Source of the DNA: a virus
Direction: 5' to 3' (one strand)
IMG/VR virus record: IMGVR_UViG_3300048999_000052
Coordinates: 1-64,000 of that record
Length of the DNA stretch: 64,000 nt
Positions 13,707 through 21,633 of the stretch are shown here, in pieces (the stretch's first letter is position 1; each line of letters opens with the position of its first letter). The notes below the pieces were generated by a model. That model had not been told where the DNA came from. It saw only the letters and a list, made by a program, of their open reading frames with translations, and ran no database searches. The position numbers and the translations under genes are program-made.

Positions 13707-15299
13707 TTAGTTGATCTCCTCCGGCTTCAGCTCGATGACGCCGTAGTCGTTGACCTTGTGACGCTGCAGGGTGTCCTCCACGTGAGTCTCGATCAGGTCG
13801 CCGATGGTCAGTCGGTCGGCCTTGTCCTTGGCGTTGTCGTGCAGATCGTGCTGCGGCTTGAGCAGCAACGCGGCGGCGACGAAGTCGTCGGTGTTCAGCC
13901 GGTAGCGCAGGTCATCCTCACGGATGATCGCGGCCCGCTGTGCCGAGACGAAGGTCTCCTTGATGAAGGCAGGCTCGTAGCCCTTCATCGCCTGGTGGAC
14001 ACGCGGCCAGTCGATGTCGGTGGCCAGCTTGCCCTCGGGGATGGAGACCTTGATCAGCCGCTCGACACCGGCCTCGTCCAACGGGCCGATCTCGATGGCG
14101 GCGTCGATGCGACCGGCCCGGAGCATGCCCTTGTGCATGTCCGCGGCCTTGTTCGAGGTCATGACGACCATCACATCGTTGTTCTTCACCGCGATGCCGT
14201 CGAACAGCTCCAGCATCTTGGAGTTGTCCTCGTCGGTGCCAGCCGAGGCCAGCACATCGATATCCTCGATGCCGACGACGCACGGCGCGTACAGCGCCGC
14301 CGTCTGCATCACCTGGGTGAGGTTGTCCTTACCCGTGGTGCACTGGATGAAGGTCCAGCCGTTCTCGATCGCGGTCTGGGCGGTCAGGCCCAGGGCCAGC
14401 GACTTGCCGGTGCCGTACGGACCGTGCAGGACGGCCTTGACGTTGACCGGCAGACCTTCACGCTTCTGGAGTGCCGCAGTGCGGATGGTGCCCCAGATGG
14501 AGTTCTCCAGTCGGATGAAGACCTCCTCGGCGTACACGACCTTCTTGCGGTCGATCCGGTACGGGTCGATGAACATCGGCTTCTCCACGCCGACGAACGC
14601 CTTCCCGCGGTAGATGCTGTTGTCCTTCAGCTCCTGTTCGATCGCGACGAACAGGCCCTCGATCGCGGCACCGTGCTTCTTCGGCGCCTTGACCGTGAGC
14701 CGGAACAGCTCGCCGTACTGGTGGTCCCGGGTGACGCCGGTGGTGATCACGGCGTCCAGCAGCGGGAAGTTGATGTTGCCCCAGGGAACGCTGATCTCCT
14801 TGTTGACGTCCACCTCGATCTGGATTTTCTCGGGCGGCTGCGGCCCGAACATCGTCATCTGCATCGCACCCTCGCCGGCGGTGCCGAAGACCTTCTTCAG
14901 CGCCAGCTGCAGGGCGTTCGCGCCGTCCCACGGGCGGTACTTGAAGATGCGGGTGTAGGCGTGCTCCATCTCTTCGTTCTTCGCCGCCGCCGCGAGGATC
15001 TTGGCGGCTTCCGCCTTGGACATGGTCTGCGGGTCAGTCGGCAGACCGATCGCCGTGCCCGGGATGTAGTTGATGCCGGACTGGTCGGTGATCTTTTTGC
15101 CGCCCAGCTCCACCAGCAGGTGGTAGGTAGCCTGCCGGGCCAGCTCCTGGGCCTCTTCGAAGGTCTGCGGGCGAGCGGCGATGTCCTGAACGTTCATGGT
15201 CACGCGGGTATCTCCTTGTTCAGTCTTGCTGATGAGGTCGTGCAGTCCGCTGCTGAATCCGGTCAGCAGCCCCCGTCGAGGGTCGAGCTCTTCGCTCAC
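13707..15299 (-). CDS. AAA+ ATPase, 530 aa
   Basis: C-terminal AAA+ module: Walker A HGPYGTGKS near residue 292, Walker B VVGIEDIDVLA near 341, a sensor-1-like MVVMTSN, and LRAGRIDAAIEI supplying the arginine-finger/second-region signature of the classic AAA clade (LRxGR). The N-terminal 280 residues are an unrecognised adaptor domain. Classic AAA proteins remodel or unfold protein complexes. The phage copy may remodel host or replication proteins (inference). It starts at GTG 15299 in a GTGA overlap. A 578-codon open frame on the opposite strand is a shadow. Confidence 0.9.
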   Translation of the reverse strand: MSEELDPRRGLLTGFSSGLHDLISKTEQGDTRVTMNVQDIAARPQTFEEAQELARQATYHLLVELGGKKITDQSGINYIPGTAIGLPTDPQTMSKAEAAKILAAAAKNEEMEHAYTRIFKYRPWDGANALQLALKKVFGTAGEGAMQMTMFGPQPPEKIQIEVDVNKEISVPWGNINFPLLDAVITTGVTRDHQYGELFRLTVKAPKKHGAAIEGLFVAIEQELKDNSIYRGKAFVGVEKPMFIDPYRIDRKKVVYAEEVFIRLENSIWGTIRTAALQKREGLPVNVKAVLHGPYGTGKSLALGLTAQTAIENGWTFIQCTTGKDNLTQVMQTAALYAPCVVGIEDIDVLASAGTDEDNSKMLELFDGIAVKNNDVMVVMTSNKAADMHKGMLRAGRIDAAIEIGPLDEAGVERLIKVSIPEGKLATDIDWPRVHQAMKGYEPAFIKETFVSAQRAAIIREDDLRYRLNTDDFVAAALLLKPQHDLHDNAKDKADRLTIGDLIETHVEDTLQRHKVNDYGVIELKPEEIN

Positions 15300-15544
15300 T
15301 CGTTGCCCTGCAGGTCGTCTGCCAGTTCCAGGCAGCCGCGGCAGGACACTCGCATGGTCGAGTTGTGCTCGTGGACGGTGTAGTGCGGCTCCCCGGACTT
15401 CTCGAACGGGATCTTCTGATCGGGAGCCAGCACCACACGGGTGTAGTCCTCGAACGCCTTGATCAGGTGCTTGTACTGGCGTTCGGTCGTCGGCGATTCG
15501 TCAGGGACCATCAGGTCCATGGAGAGCCGAATTCGTTTTGCCAC
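15296..15544 (-). CDS. Hypothetical protein, 82 aa
   Basis: Begins AKRIRLSMDLMVPDESPTTE and ends with a Cys pair (SCRGCLELADDL) that could bind zinc with the earlier HYTVHEH histidines. GTGA coupling to the AAA+ ATPase below it suggests a partner or adaptor (inference). ATG 15544 follows GAAGGAAAAG. Confidence 0.75.
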   Translation of the reverse strand: MAKRIRLSMDLMVPDESPTTERQYKHLIKAFEDYTRVVLAPDQKIPFEKSGEPHYTVHEHNSTMRVSCRGCLELADDLQGNE

Positions 15545-15625
15545 TTTTCCTTCTTTCTCAGGGAACAGTTGGAGCAGGAAACACCCAAGGTCATCACTCT
15601 TGGGGGGCCTCGGCTCCGTGGCATT

Positions 15626-16003
15626 TCATCGCTGGGCAACCTTCAATGCTTCTTTCAGTTGCGCTGCCTCTTGGGTATTGAGTGGCTTCCAATTCAACTG
15701 GCCGGACTTCAGGTTGACGGTGAGCTGGTAGGCCTGTTCGTCACCCTGGACCACCACGTTGAGGCGTAGCGTCTTCTTCCCGCGGTAGGAAAGCACTACC
15801 GCTTTTGCCTCTCGCCACTCCTTGGAGTTCTGACGGCGAGACCGGATTATCCAGGTTTTCAACTTGCCGATGGGATCGAAGCGGAGTCCCAACTGGCTGA
15901 TATCGAAGAAAAACGTGAAGTAGTGATCTCCTATCTCACGCTGGTAGTAGCTTTTAGCGACCTGCTCGATCTTGGCCACCAGGTCGGGATCATCTGGCTT
16001 CAT
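15626..16003 (-). CDS. Hypothetical protein, 125 aa
   Basis: ATG 16003 overlaps the stop of a 31-residue membrane gene (ATGA); the longer frame is a shadow. Beta-rich protein with FTFFFDISQLGLRFDP near residue 30, a YRGKKTLRLNVVV stretch and a C-terminal helix (NTQEAAQLKEALKVAQ). No motif of known function. The 81 bases downstream contain a short hairpin. Confidence 0.75.
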   Translation of the reverse strand: MKPDDPDLVAKIEQVAKSYYQREIGDHYFTFFFDISQLGLRFDPIGKLKTWIIRSRRQNSKEWREAKAVVLSYRGKKTLRLNVVVQGDEQAYQLTVNLKSGQLNWKPLNTQEAAQLKEALKVAQR

Positions 16004-16095
16004 ACGAACATCAAAACCAGCCAGGCCAATTTCGCCTGGAGCCGAAGTACCTGCACTGCTTTGTGGAGGAGCAAGCCTCCGACCAAGAACCACAT
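16000..16095 (-). CDS. Membrane micro-protein, 31 aa
   Basis: ATG 16095 stands seven bases after a strong GAGAGGAGG site and the stop overlaps the ATG of the next gene (ATGA). The sequence starts MWFLVGGLLLHKAV and ends WLVLMFV; nearly all hydrophobic, one transmembrane helix. Too short for ordinary gene callers. Confidence 0.7.
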   Translation of the reverse strand: MWFLVGGLLLHKAVQVLRLQAKLAWLVLMFV

Positions 16096-16109
16096 GGGTG
16101 AACCTCCTC

Positions 16110-16358
16110 TCAAGCCGCTGGGAAGTCTCCGACCAAGGACCGAAGTTGCAGTTCGGAGATGGTGGTGAACTCTCCGATCTGGCTGCGGCCGACAATCACT
16201 CCTTCCTCGTCTCGCACGATGATGGCGACTGCTCCGTGGTCGGAGAAGTCCACCGAAGACTTGACGCGGCTGACCACCCAGGCGGTCATCCTGGCAAGAT
16301 CATCCGCGTCAGTTTCGATGACAATCTCGGCGGTTAGCCGACGTACTTCCTTTGCCAT
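16110..16358 (-). CDS. Hypothetical protein, 82 aa
   Basis: Small alpha/beta protein: strand (LTAEIVIET), helix (ADDLARMTAWVVSRVKSS), strands (AVAIIVRDEEGVIVG). ATG 16358 follows GAGAGGAAACGG. Resembles ferredoxin-like folds by pattern only. Function unknown. Confidence 0.75.
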   Translation of the reverse strand: MAKEVRRLTAEIVIETDADDLARMTAWVVSRVKSSVDFSDHGAVAIIVRDEEGVIVGRSQIGEFTTISELQLRSLVGDFPAA

Positions 16359-16394
16359 CCGTTTCCTCTCTTCATGACCGGCTCACCGGTCGTT

Positions 16395-17612
16395 TCAGAC
16401 CTTCGAAGCAACCTCCTGGTCGTGTTCCAGGGCCGCCTCGAAGCCCTTGAGTGCGTACGGCATCAGGAACCCGGTCTGCGGGTTGCTGGTGTCCTTGGCA
16501 AGGATCGCCCGCGCCCGCGACTGCTGGTTGGTGTCGTTCAGGAAGCCGGTGATCTGCTTGGCCGACTCCCGCAGGAAGGTGACGCCGTACCAGAATGAGC
16601 GCTCCTTGGGATCAGCCAGATCCCGGTAGTTGTCCGGCGGGGTGTTCAGATCGAACTCGACCAGCCCGCTGTGCTTGGGCGCGACCGGCGTCTCGACGAT
16701 CGGCTCGCCCTCCTCAACTACCTCCTCAGCCGGCTCGGGCAGATCGACGGTCTGCACTCGGGCAGGCTTCTGGGTGCTGACACCATCTGGCAGGCTGGCC
16801 CAGAACCGACCCCACCGGTCTTCGCTCAGGGTCATCTCGAACTCGGTCACCCAGGACTCGTCAGTCGCTTCGCGGATGCGTTGTTCGAGGTAGTCCCACT
16901 CGTGTGGCGACTCGACGTTGGTGTCGGGGTAGACCAACAAGAAGCCCTGCGCGAGCTGGCGCTCGTAGTACTGCGCAGCGTTCATGTCGGCTTCGTCCAT
17001 CTGCTCCTTCATCACGAACTCGCCGTTGTGCTCGTAGAAGTCTGCGCCCGGATACCTCTTCTGGAAGTCCTCCATCGTGCCGAAGGTCCTGTGGAAGCCG
17101 ATGTCGTTGCGGATCCGATCGACATAGGCGAAGTCGGCTGCCGACACCGTGCGCACCTTGTAACCGTGCGCGGTACTGCGCCACCAGTCCACCCCGGTCA
17201 ACGGGCTGAGCAACCAGCCCACCAGTGCGACCAGCGGGTACAACGCCAGGTTGGTGAAGGCCACGGCGTTCAGGATCGTGAAGGCCGGGAAGTGGTTGTG
17301 CATGTAGTGGTACTCGGTCTTGCGGATCCAGTTCACCACGTTCTCGCCCGTGCGCAGCAGCCACCACAACACGTTGCCAATCGCCCAGGTGAACGGTGAC
17401 TGAGACATCGAGTAGACCTCGACTGCGCTCATCCAGGTCCAAGACACCAGCCTGGTGATCTTGTGGACGACGAACAGAGCTCCTTCGAGCAGCTTGAGGC
17501 CGCCCAGTGCTCCGTACAGCGCCGTACGCTTCAGCGCCCGTCCTGCTCGTTTCAGCAGTTGGGCAGACTTTCTGCGGCCAGCCTGGGCCGCCTGCCTTAC
17601 TTTTTGGAACAT
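16395..17612 (-). CDS. Large membrane protein, 405 aa
   Basis: Basic N-terminus (KVRQAAQAGRRKSAQLLKRA), a hydrophobic region near residues 35-60, more hydrophobic segments near 70-90 and 108-140 (FTNLALYPLVALVGWLLSP), then a long soluble C-terminal half with an acidic Pro/Glu linker (EPAEEVVEEGEPIVET). Two or more membrane helices anchor a cytoplasmic domain. ATG 17612 follows GAGGAGAGAAG. First gene after the leader with two hairpins and the 17.8 kb promoter. Family not recognised. Confidence 0.8.
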   Translation of the reverse strand: MFQKVRQAAQAGRRKSAQLLKRAGRALKRTALYGALGGLKLLEGALFVVHKITRLVSWTWMSAVEVYSMSQSPFTWAIGNVLWWLLRTGENVVNWIRKTEYHYMHNHFPAFTILNAVAFTNLALYPLVALVGWLLSPLTGVDWWRSTAHGYKVRTVSAADFAYVDRIRNDIGFHRTFGTMEDFQKRYPGADFYEHNGEFVMKEQMDEADMNAAQYYERQLAQGFLLVYPDTNVESPHEWDYLEQRIREATDESWVTEFEMTLSEDRWGRFWASLPDGVSTQKPARVQTVDLPEPAEEVVEEGEPIVETPVAPKHSGLVEFDLNTPPDNYRDLADPKERSFWYGVTFLRESAKQITGFLNDTNQQSRARAILAKDTSNPQTGFLMPYALKGFEAALEHDQEVASKV

Positions 17613-17639
17613 CTTCTCTCCTCATGCTTCTCAAAAGGT

Positions 17640-17674
17640 GAGGGGGCCGCCCGTGCGAGAATGGCGGCCCCCTC
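17640..17674 (-). terminator. Strong GC stem-loop upstream of the 405-aa membrane gene
   Basis: Twelve-base perfect stem (17640-17651 with 17663-17674), followed leftward by CACCTTTTGAG. It lies between the 17.8 kb promoter and the start at 17612, so it is in the mRNA leader and may attenuate rather than end transcription. Confidence 0.6.
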
Positions 17675-17704
17675 TGCCCGGAAACCAGACGGTCATCCGG
17701 ACAT

Positions 17705-17734
17705 GCAAAAGGCCCAGGGCAGCAACCCTGGGCC
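17705..17734 (-). terminator. Rho-independent terminator in a leader, TTTTGCATGTCC type
   Basis: Stem 17711-17719 with 17726-17734 (GGCCCAGGG/CCCTGGGCC) followed leftward by TTTTGCATGTCC. Placed about 75 bases after the predicted transcription start and 100 bases before the gene. The same flank follows hairpins near 20.9 and 27.2 kb and inside paralogue 3. Confidence 0.75.
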
Positions 17735-17793
17735 TTCACATCCGCCTGATGCAGTGGCGGGACTTGCTGCAGCTCAACTGCAGCTCGTTCGGG

Positions 17794-17821
17794 CATAGCT
17801 TCGCCCGATGGCCCAATTATA
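17794..17821 (-). promoter_or_regulatory. Leftward promoter with extended -10
   Basis: Consensus -10 TATAAT (complement of 17816-17821) preceded by TGTGG, i.e. an extended TGn motif. No good -35 is seen. A hairpin CGGGC/GCCCG (17794-17808) starts about where RNA should begin. It serves the 405-residue membrane gene through a leader of about 195 bases. Confidence 0.65.
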
Positions 17822-17849
17822 CCACAATTGGACCCTACCCTCACCTATT

Positions 17850-18047
17850 TCAGGTGAGCAGGTGCGCCACTGTCCCCACAGTAGAGGCAGCACCTGTGGC
17901 GGCGACCAGGATGAGGCAACCCCAGCCACCGCCAGACTTCTTCTTCGGGGGCGGTGGATCGTTGCGATGCCCCCCGAGCCAGTTGATGAGTTCCTCGTCG
18001 GCGTCCTCATCTTTGCGGGGCTTGAACCAGGGCTCGTGCTTGGGCAT
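17850..18047 (-). CDS. Tail-anchored membrane protein, 65 aa
   Basis: Charged N-terminus (KHEPWFKPRKDEDADEELIN), a Pro/Lys/Gly linker, then one C-terminal transmembrane helix (GCLILVAATGAASTVGTVAHLLT). Orientation suggests a C-tail anchor with the charged part in the cytoplasm. ATG overlaps the upstream stop (ATGA). Confidence 0.75.
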   Translation of the reverse strand: MPKHEPWFKPRKDEDADEELINWLGGHRNDPPPPKKKSGGGWGCLILVAATGAASTVGTVAHLLT

Positions 18048-18256
18048 CAGCGATGGCGTTGCTTCTGCTGGGTTCCGCGCCGGACCCTGCGGCGGGCGCG
18101 GGCCTTGTCCTTGCGCCCGCGCATCATTGCCTGATAGTCCGGGTGCTTCAGCTTGCGCTGTTCTTCAGGTTCGCCGGCCGTACCGGGAAGTTGGACATCT
18201 TCCCGAGTCCCAGCTCGCATTCGTTCAGCCGTCAGTAGCCGCTTATTCTGTCCCAC
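18047..18256 (-). CDS. Small basic protein, 69 aa
   Basis: GTG 18256 with AAGGAG six bases upstream; the longer frame is a shadow of the neighbouring gene. C-terminal half is strongly basic (RGRKDKARARRRVRRGTQQK). Probably binds nucleic acid or ribosome (inference). Coupled to its neighbours by ATGA and a 14-base overlap. Confidence 0.7.
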   Translation of the reverse strand: MGQNKRLLTAERMRAGTREDVQLPGTAGEPEEQRKLKHPDYQAMMRGRKDKARARRRVRRGTQQKQRHR

Positions 18257-18620
18257 TGGCTCTCCTTCGCGCCTTTTGGCGCTGGTAGTAGTCGCTGGCG
18301 TAGTAGGCCGCGACCTGCTTTCGGTCAATTTCTGCTTGGCGCAGTTGCTTGTAGTACCAGCCGTTGGGCTTGCCCCACTTCTTCTCCATGGCTTCGCAGT
18401 GGTAGTAGAAGTTAGCCTCGGCCATCTTGGCCTCCCGTAGCCACCACGCTCCCGGGTCACGCTCGTACTCCGCGATCCGGGCCAGCCGACGTTCTTCTCT
18501 CCAGAACCGATCCAGCTCTTGTTGGGTTTGGCGGGTGCGCCACCACGGGATCGTCCAGAGCTTGTCGAGCTTTTGCTTGTAGCGCCTCCACTGCTTGCGC
18601 CGGATGTTGCGTAGCTTCAC
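18243..18620 (-). CDS. Basic aromatic helical protein, 125 aa
   Basis: GTG 18620 in a GTGA overlap. Very rich in Trp, Tyr, Arg and Lys with regular helical spacing (RKQWRRYKQKLDKLWTIPWW; WREERRLARIAEYERDP). No known domain. Possible RNA- or DNA-binding protein by composition. Confidence 0.7.
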   Translation of the reverse strand: MKLRNIRRKQWRRYKQKLDKLWTIPWWRTRQTQQELDRFWREERRLARIAEYERDPGAWWLREAKMAEANFYYHCEAMEKKWGKPNGWYYKQLRQAEIDRKQVAAYYASDYYQRQKARRRASGTE

Positions 18621-18904
18621 GGCAGCAAGAGGCTGACCTGGAAGTCCAACACCCGCTTGCACCTAGTGCAGCTCAGCTCAGCCGACACCTGGCGGTTCTT
18701 GGTGCGCAGCTTCAGCTTCGGCTTATGGCCGATCCGGCACAGCGTCAGGGTCCAGGTGTAGTACTTGATCGCGCCGGCGAAGCCCAGACCCCAGACGAAG
18801 TCGTTCTTGGCCTTGTACAGGATCAGCCGAGACCAAGCCGTCGAGAGCCGAATCACGGTGTCGTTGGCATCCGCCAGGGACGAAGCCATCTTCTTAGATG
18901 ACAT
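18617..18904 (-). CDS. Zinc-binding protein, 95 aa
   Basis: Middle segment YYTWTLTLCRIGHKP and C-terminal LSCTRCKRVLDFQ give a Cys/His plus CxxC arrangement typical of a small zinc ribbon. N-terminal helix (ANDTVIRLSTAWSRLIL). ATG 18904 lies 11 bases inside the upstream gene. Confidence 0.75.
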   Translation of the reverse strand: MSSKKMASSLADANDTVIRLSTAWSRLILYKAKNDFVWGLGFAGAIKYYTWTLTLCRIGHKPKLKLRTKNRQVSAELSCTRCKRVLDFQVSLLLP

Positions 18905-19682
18905 GGTCGGCCAGCCGGTACAGCGCCTCCAGCGGGGACTGGTGCGAGGTGCAGGCGTGCTCCTGGGCGTACTTGGACTGGTCGATCGGGTCGGACTCCC
19001 ACTTGCAGTCGGCGCACAAGTAGGTGAACTTGGTGCACTCCAGCTCTTCGTCGGAGATGTAGTCCCCGGCCCGAATCGTCAATCCCTGTCGGGTCGGCTC
19101 CAGCGCCATCGGCGCCACCTTGCGGCCGACGTAGGTCTCAGCCAGCACCACCCGGCCGCTGCCGCACTTCTCGCAGCGCTTGCGGTACGGGGTGTTGCCG
19201 AGGTTCTCGACCGCGGTGATGATGTGGTCTTCGAGCTCCTTGTACCAGGTCTGGCTACCGGCGGTGGCCGGGTCGCACTTGAGCTCGCGGATGTTGTCGA
19301 ACTCGTCCTCAGTCAGCGGGTACAGCCGAGTGAGGTGGTAGCTGGCGGTGAAGCCCAAGTACAGCTCGGTGGAGAAGAACAGCCCGCGCCGGTAGCCGTC
19401 CGCGTGCTTGGTGGCTTCCTCCTCGTCGGTGCCCATCGGATGATTGGGCGACTTGGCCAACCCGGCAGCCTCCAGCCTGCGCAGGTCGTCGTACTCGTCC
19501 GGCGGGCAGATCCGGCCGACGACCAGGTGCTCACGGGCGATGGACGGGGTCAACAACAACACCTTGGTGCCGTAGTCGATGTAGTTCTGCGCCTTGGCCA
19601 GTGACGACGTGGAGTTGCGATCAGCCTTGGCCTGTTCGCTGGCGACCACACCGTCGATGGTGTCGAAAAACTCGTCGGTCAT
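18894..19682 (-). CDS. Cys-rich hypothetical protein, 262 aa
   Basis: Residues 1-150 are mixed helical with no motif. The C-terminal part has CEKCGSG, FTYLCADCKWESDP and HACTSHQSP, together enough for one or two zinc sites. ATG 19682 overlaps the upstream stop (ATGA). Family unknown. The C-terminal zinc part suggests DNA/RNA or protein binding. Confidence 0.8.
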   Translation of the reverse strand: MTDEFFDTIDGVVASEQAKADRNSTSSLAKAQNYIDYGTKVLLLTPSIAREHLVVGRICPPDEYDDLRRLEAAGLAKSPNHPMGTDEEEATKHADGYRRGLFFSTELYLGFTASYHLTRLYPLTEDEFDNIRELKCDPATAGSQTWYKELEDHIITAVENLGNTPYRKRCEKCGSGRVVLAETYVGRKVAPMALEPTRQGLTIRAGDYISDEELECTKFTYLCADCKWESDPIDQSKYAQEHACTSHQSPLEALYRLADHVI

Positions 19683-20227
19683 GATTCCTTCTTCTCAGTA
19701 ATCTGGCTCGCCTCGATCGCCGGCGGGTCAGTGATCTTGTACTTCGGCTGGAACTCGTACGGGTAGTCGAACACCAGCTTGTGCTTTTGGCGCAGGCTGC
19801 GGATCCGTTCGAAGTCCGGCTTGCCGATCTGACGCTTCGGCTCACCCAAGTCCCAGCGGGGGTGTTCCTCCCACCACTTCTCATCCCGGGCGTAGTACTC
19901 GACCCAGGTGTGCGGGATCAGCGGAATCGTGTCCAGCAGCTGCATGGACACGTCGTAGGCGGCGAACACGGCTTTGCTATCCACCGGTTCGCCAGCAGAC
20001 TCAAGCAGCGCTGCGCAGTGCTCCGCGCTGAACTGCAAGACATCAGCCTTGGCGCCTAGGTCGTAGCCGGGCAGGACCCCAGTGATCATGTCCATTACCT
20101 GCCCAACAGCGACCACGATCAGCGTGCCGATTCGTTCCCACAATCTGACCCGAGCTTGCTGGGCCTCGATGGATTCGGCGTTCACCACCTCGCCTTCAGG
20201 GGTGACGATCGTGGACTGTGCGTTCAC
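19679..20227 (-). CDS. Hypothetical protein, 182 aa
   Basis: Hydrophobic helix at residues 33-55 (IGTLIVVAVGQVMDMITGVL) after an acidic start, then a soluble helical body ending in Lys/Glu. May be membrane-associated. GTG 20227 overlaps the stop of the putative frameshifted micro-gene (GTGA), which supports coupling. Confidence 0.75.
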   Translation of the reverse strand: MNAQSTIVTPEGEVVNAESIEAQQARVRLWERIGTLIVVAVGQVMDMITGVLPGYDLGAKADVLQFSAEHCAALLESAGEPVDSKAVFAAYDVSMQLLDTIPLIPHTWVEYYARDEKWWEEHPRWDLGEPKRQIGKPDFERIRSLRQKHKLVFDYPYEFQPKYKITDPPAIEASQITEKKES

Positions 20228-20341
20228 TGGTCTCTCCTAATGATCAGACCCCGTTGTGGGGTGTGGCGCTTTCGGTACAGCACCGTAGTAGGTACCGCGC
20301 AGAGCAGGACAAGTACGAAGAACAGGCCGACCCCCCCACAT
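20224..20341 (-). pseudogene. Frameshifted membrane micro-gene (about 38 aa) at a G7 run
   Basis: ATG 20341 follows the upstream stop (TGAAAGATG). The leftward strand then has seven Gs (20331-20337). In the zero frame only a poor 34-residue peptide results. With one G fewer the frame reads MWGVGLFFVLVLLCAVPTTV and on to RRDQ, a typical one-helix membrane protein whose stop forms GTGA with the next gene. So this is a natural frameshift, a sequencing error in a homopolymer, or slippage. Confidence 0.5.
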
Positions 20342-20344
20342 CTT

Positions 20345-20845
20345 TCAGGCCAGCTCCGCCTGCTTGGCGGCTTCGATGTCAGCTTCATCCGGCACCGGCG
20401 GTTCGTAGTGGCCGATGAACTGGCTGAGGTTCTGCTCCGGGATCCAGTCCTGGAGCCCGTCCAACAAGTGGGTCAAGACGATGACCCAGTCCTTCTGCTT
20501 GACGTGTGCCATCTGCAGGACGATCGGATCGGCGGCCAAGGACGGGTCGGCCGAGAAGTTCCGGACCGAGTAGACCCCTTCAGCCTGCTTGAAGATGATC
20601 AGGTCGTTGTCCCACTCGAAGTAGATCTCGGGGATCTTTGCGGCATCGCGCAAGGCCTTGTCCAGGCGCTTGACCAACTCGATCCCGGGGACGAAGTCAT
20701 CCCTGAACGTCAACGTCAGGTTGAACCGGCCGTCGCTGTCGTCCTCCAGCTCGTAGGCCAACCGCGAGGTGTAGTACTGACGCTCCGGATTGGTCAGTGC
20801 CTTGATCACGATCGCGGCCATCGAGCTGTTCTGGCTGTGCTTCAC
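20345..20845 (-). CDS. Hypothetical protein, 166 aa
   Basis: GTG 20845 behind AAGGAG; the open frame upstream of it contains the leader hairpin and is not coding. Soluble alpha/beta protein (DGRFNLTLTFRDDFVPGIEL; DNDLIIFKQAEGVYSV). No metal or nucleotide motif. First gene after the 20.93 kb promoter and its hairpin. Confidence 0.8.
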   Translation of the reverse strand: MKHSQNSSMAAIVIKALTNPERQYYTSRLAYELEDDSDGRFNLTLTFRDDFVPGIELVKRLDKALRDAAKIPEIYFEWDNDLIIFKQAEGVYSVRNFSADPSLAADPIVLQMAHVKQKDWVIVLTHLLDGLQDWIPEQNLSQFIGHYEPPVPDEADIEAAKQAELA

Positions 20846-20865
20846 TCTGCTCTCCTTTTGGACAT

Positions 20866-20896
20866 GACAAAGGCCCCGGACCATGTGGTCGGGGCC
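20866..20896 (-). terminator. Leader hairpin with CCTTTGTCATGTCC flank
   Basis: Inverted repeat GGCCCC..GGGGCC (20872-20877 with 20891-20896, extended inward by GACCA/TGGTC) followed leftward by TTTGTCATGTCC. It lies between the 20.93 kb promoter and the gene starting at 20845, the same order as at 17.7 and 27.2 kb. Confidence 0.65.
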
Positions 20897-20931
20897 AATC
20901 AGGGCAGGCGTGGTCACTGCACCTAGGAAGT

Positions 20932-20940
20932 ACTATACCA
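20932..20940 (-). promoter_or_regulatory. Leftward extended -10 promoter
   Basis: Reading leftward GGGTATGGTATAGT: -10 TATAGT (20932-20937) with the extended TGG in front. No convincing -35. It overlaps the stop of the 69-residue gene and precedes the hairpin and gene at 20845. ACAGGG just upstream is shared with the 27.3 kb promoter. Confidence 0.55.
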
Positions 20941-21142
20941 TACCCTGTTCTGATTCACCACTTGGTGCTGGTTGGTACTTGCGGATGAACCGGGACAACT
21001 TGGTGACCATCGTCCCATGGTTGGTGAAGGTGTAGCGGACCTTGGAGTTCAGTCGCTTGACGATGGTGACCGGCTCGCCGTCTTCGATCCGAACCCATCT
21101 GTCACCCCTCTCCAATGGGTAGTCGGCGTAGGGGTCGATCAG
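20933..21142 (-). CDS. Hypothetical protein, 69 aa, probable CTG start
   Basis: The frame is clearly coding (ERGDRWVRIEDGEPVTIVKR; a small beta-rich fold). No ATG or GTG exists between the upstream stop and this segment. CTG 21142 makes a CTGA overlap with the preceding gene, has CGGAG 10 bases upstream, and mirrors the ATGA/GTGA/TTGA overlaps all through the arm. TTG 21115 is the alternative. Function unknown. Confidence 0.65.
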   Translation of the reverse strand: MIDPYADYPLERGDRWVRIEDGEPVTIVKRLNSKVRYTFTNHGTMVTKLSRFIRKYQPAPSGESEQGMV

Positions 21143-21633
21143 AACACGCGGACTCCGGTCTCCTGTTCGATCTCCTCCAGTTCGTGCAGGATCGTCCCCG
21201 GCGGGGTGTCCGGCGCCACCGTGTAGTCCTTGGTCAGCGCCGTGGTGTGGTACGCCTGGATCGTCCCGCCGTCCTCGAAGTGCGTCTCCACGCCCAGCAC
21301 GTACCGGCCCAGCTCCTCGTCGTACCTGCGGCCGACGAACTGGTTGTTTCGCCAGATCGCGAGGAGAAGGTTTGCGCCCTTGACCGGGTACACCCGGTTC
21401 TCCACCAGTTCGCTCTTCGGGATCCATGGGCTTGCCACCTCCGGCCCTTTGGGTGCCTCGTCCGGCACGTTTTCAACGAAGATCTCGGTCTCGATCAGAC
21501 CCTCGAAGCCGGGGTTCACTTCGGCCGCGAAGGCCTCCATGATCGGCTGCAGCTCGTGCACCACCCCGGCTAGCACCTTGGGTGGGGCGTCTTCGCGCAC
21601 CGAGACCTTGAAGCCAATCTTGATCGACTTCAC
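21139..21633 (-). CDS. Hypothetical protein, 164 aa
   Basis: GTGA overlap with the upstream gene. Helical N-terminus (VLAGVVHELQPIMEAFAAEV) and a beta-rich C-terminal half (NLLLAIWRNNQFVGRRYDEE; GTIQAYHTTALTKDYTVAP). No Cys. No match recognised; acidic and soluble. Confidence 0.75.
   Translation of the reverse strand: MKSIKIGFKVSVREDAPPKVLAGVVHELQPIMEAFAAEVNPGFEGLIETEIFVENVPDEAPKGPEVASPWIPKSELVENRVYPVKGANLLLAIWRNNQFVGRRYDEELGRYVLGVETHFEDGGTIQAYHTTALTKDYTVAPDTPPGTILHELEEIEQETGVRVF

Noticed and set aside
13647-15383. 578-codon open frame on the plus strand opposite the AAA+ gene
   Set aside because: It is the GC-driven shadow of a well-supported ATPase with Walker motifs; composition is Leu/Val/Asp-biased and it has no ribosome site.
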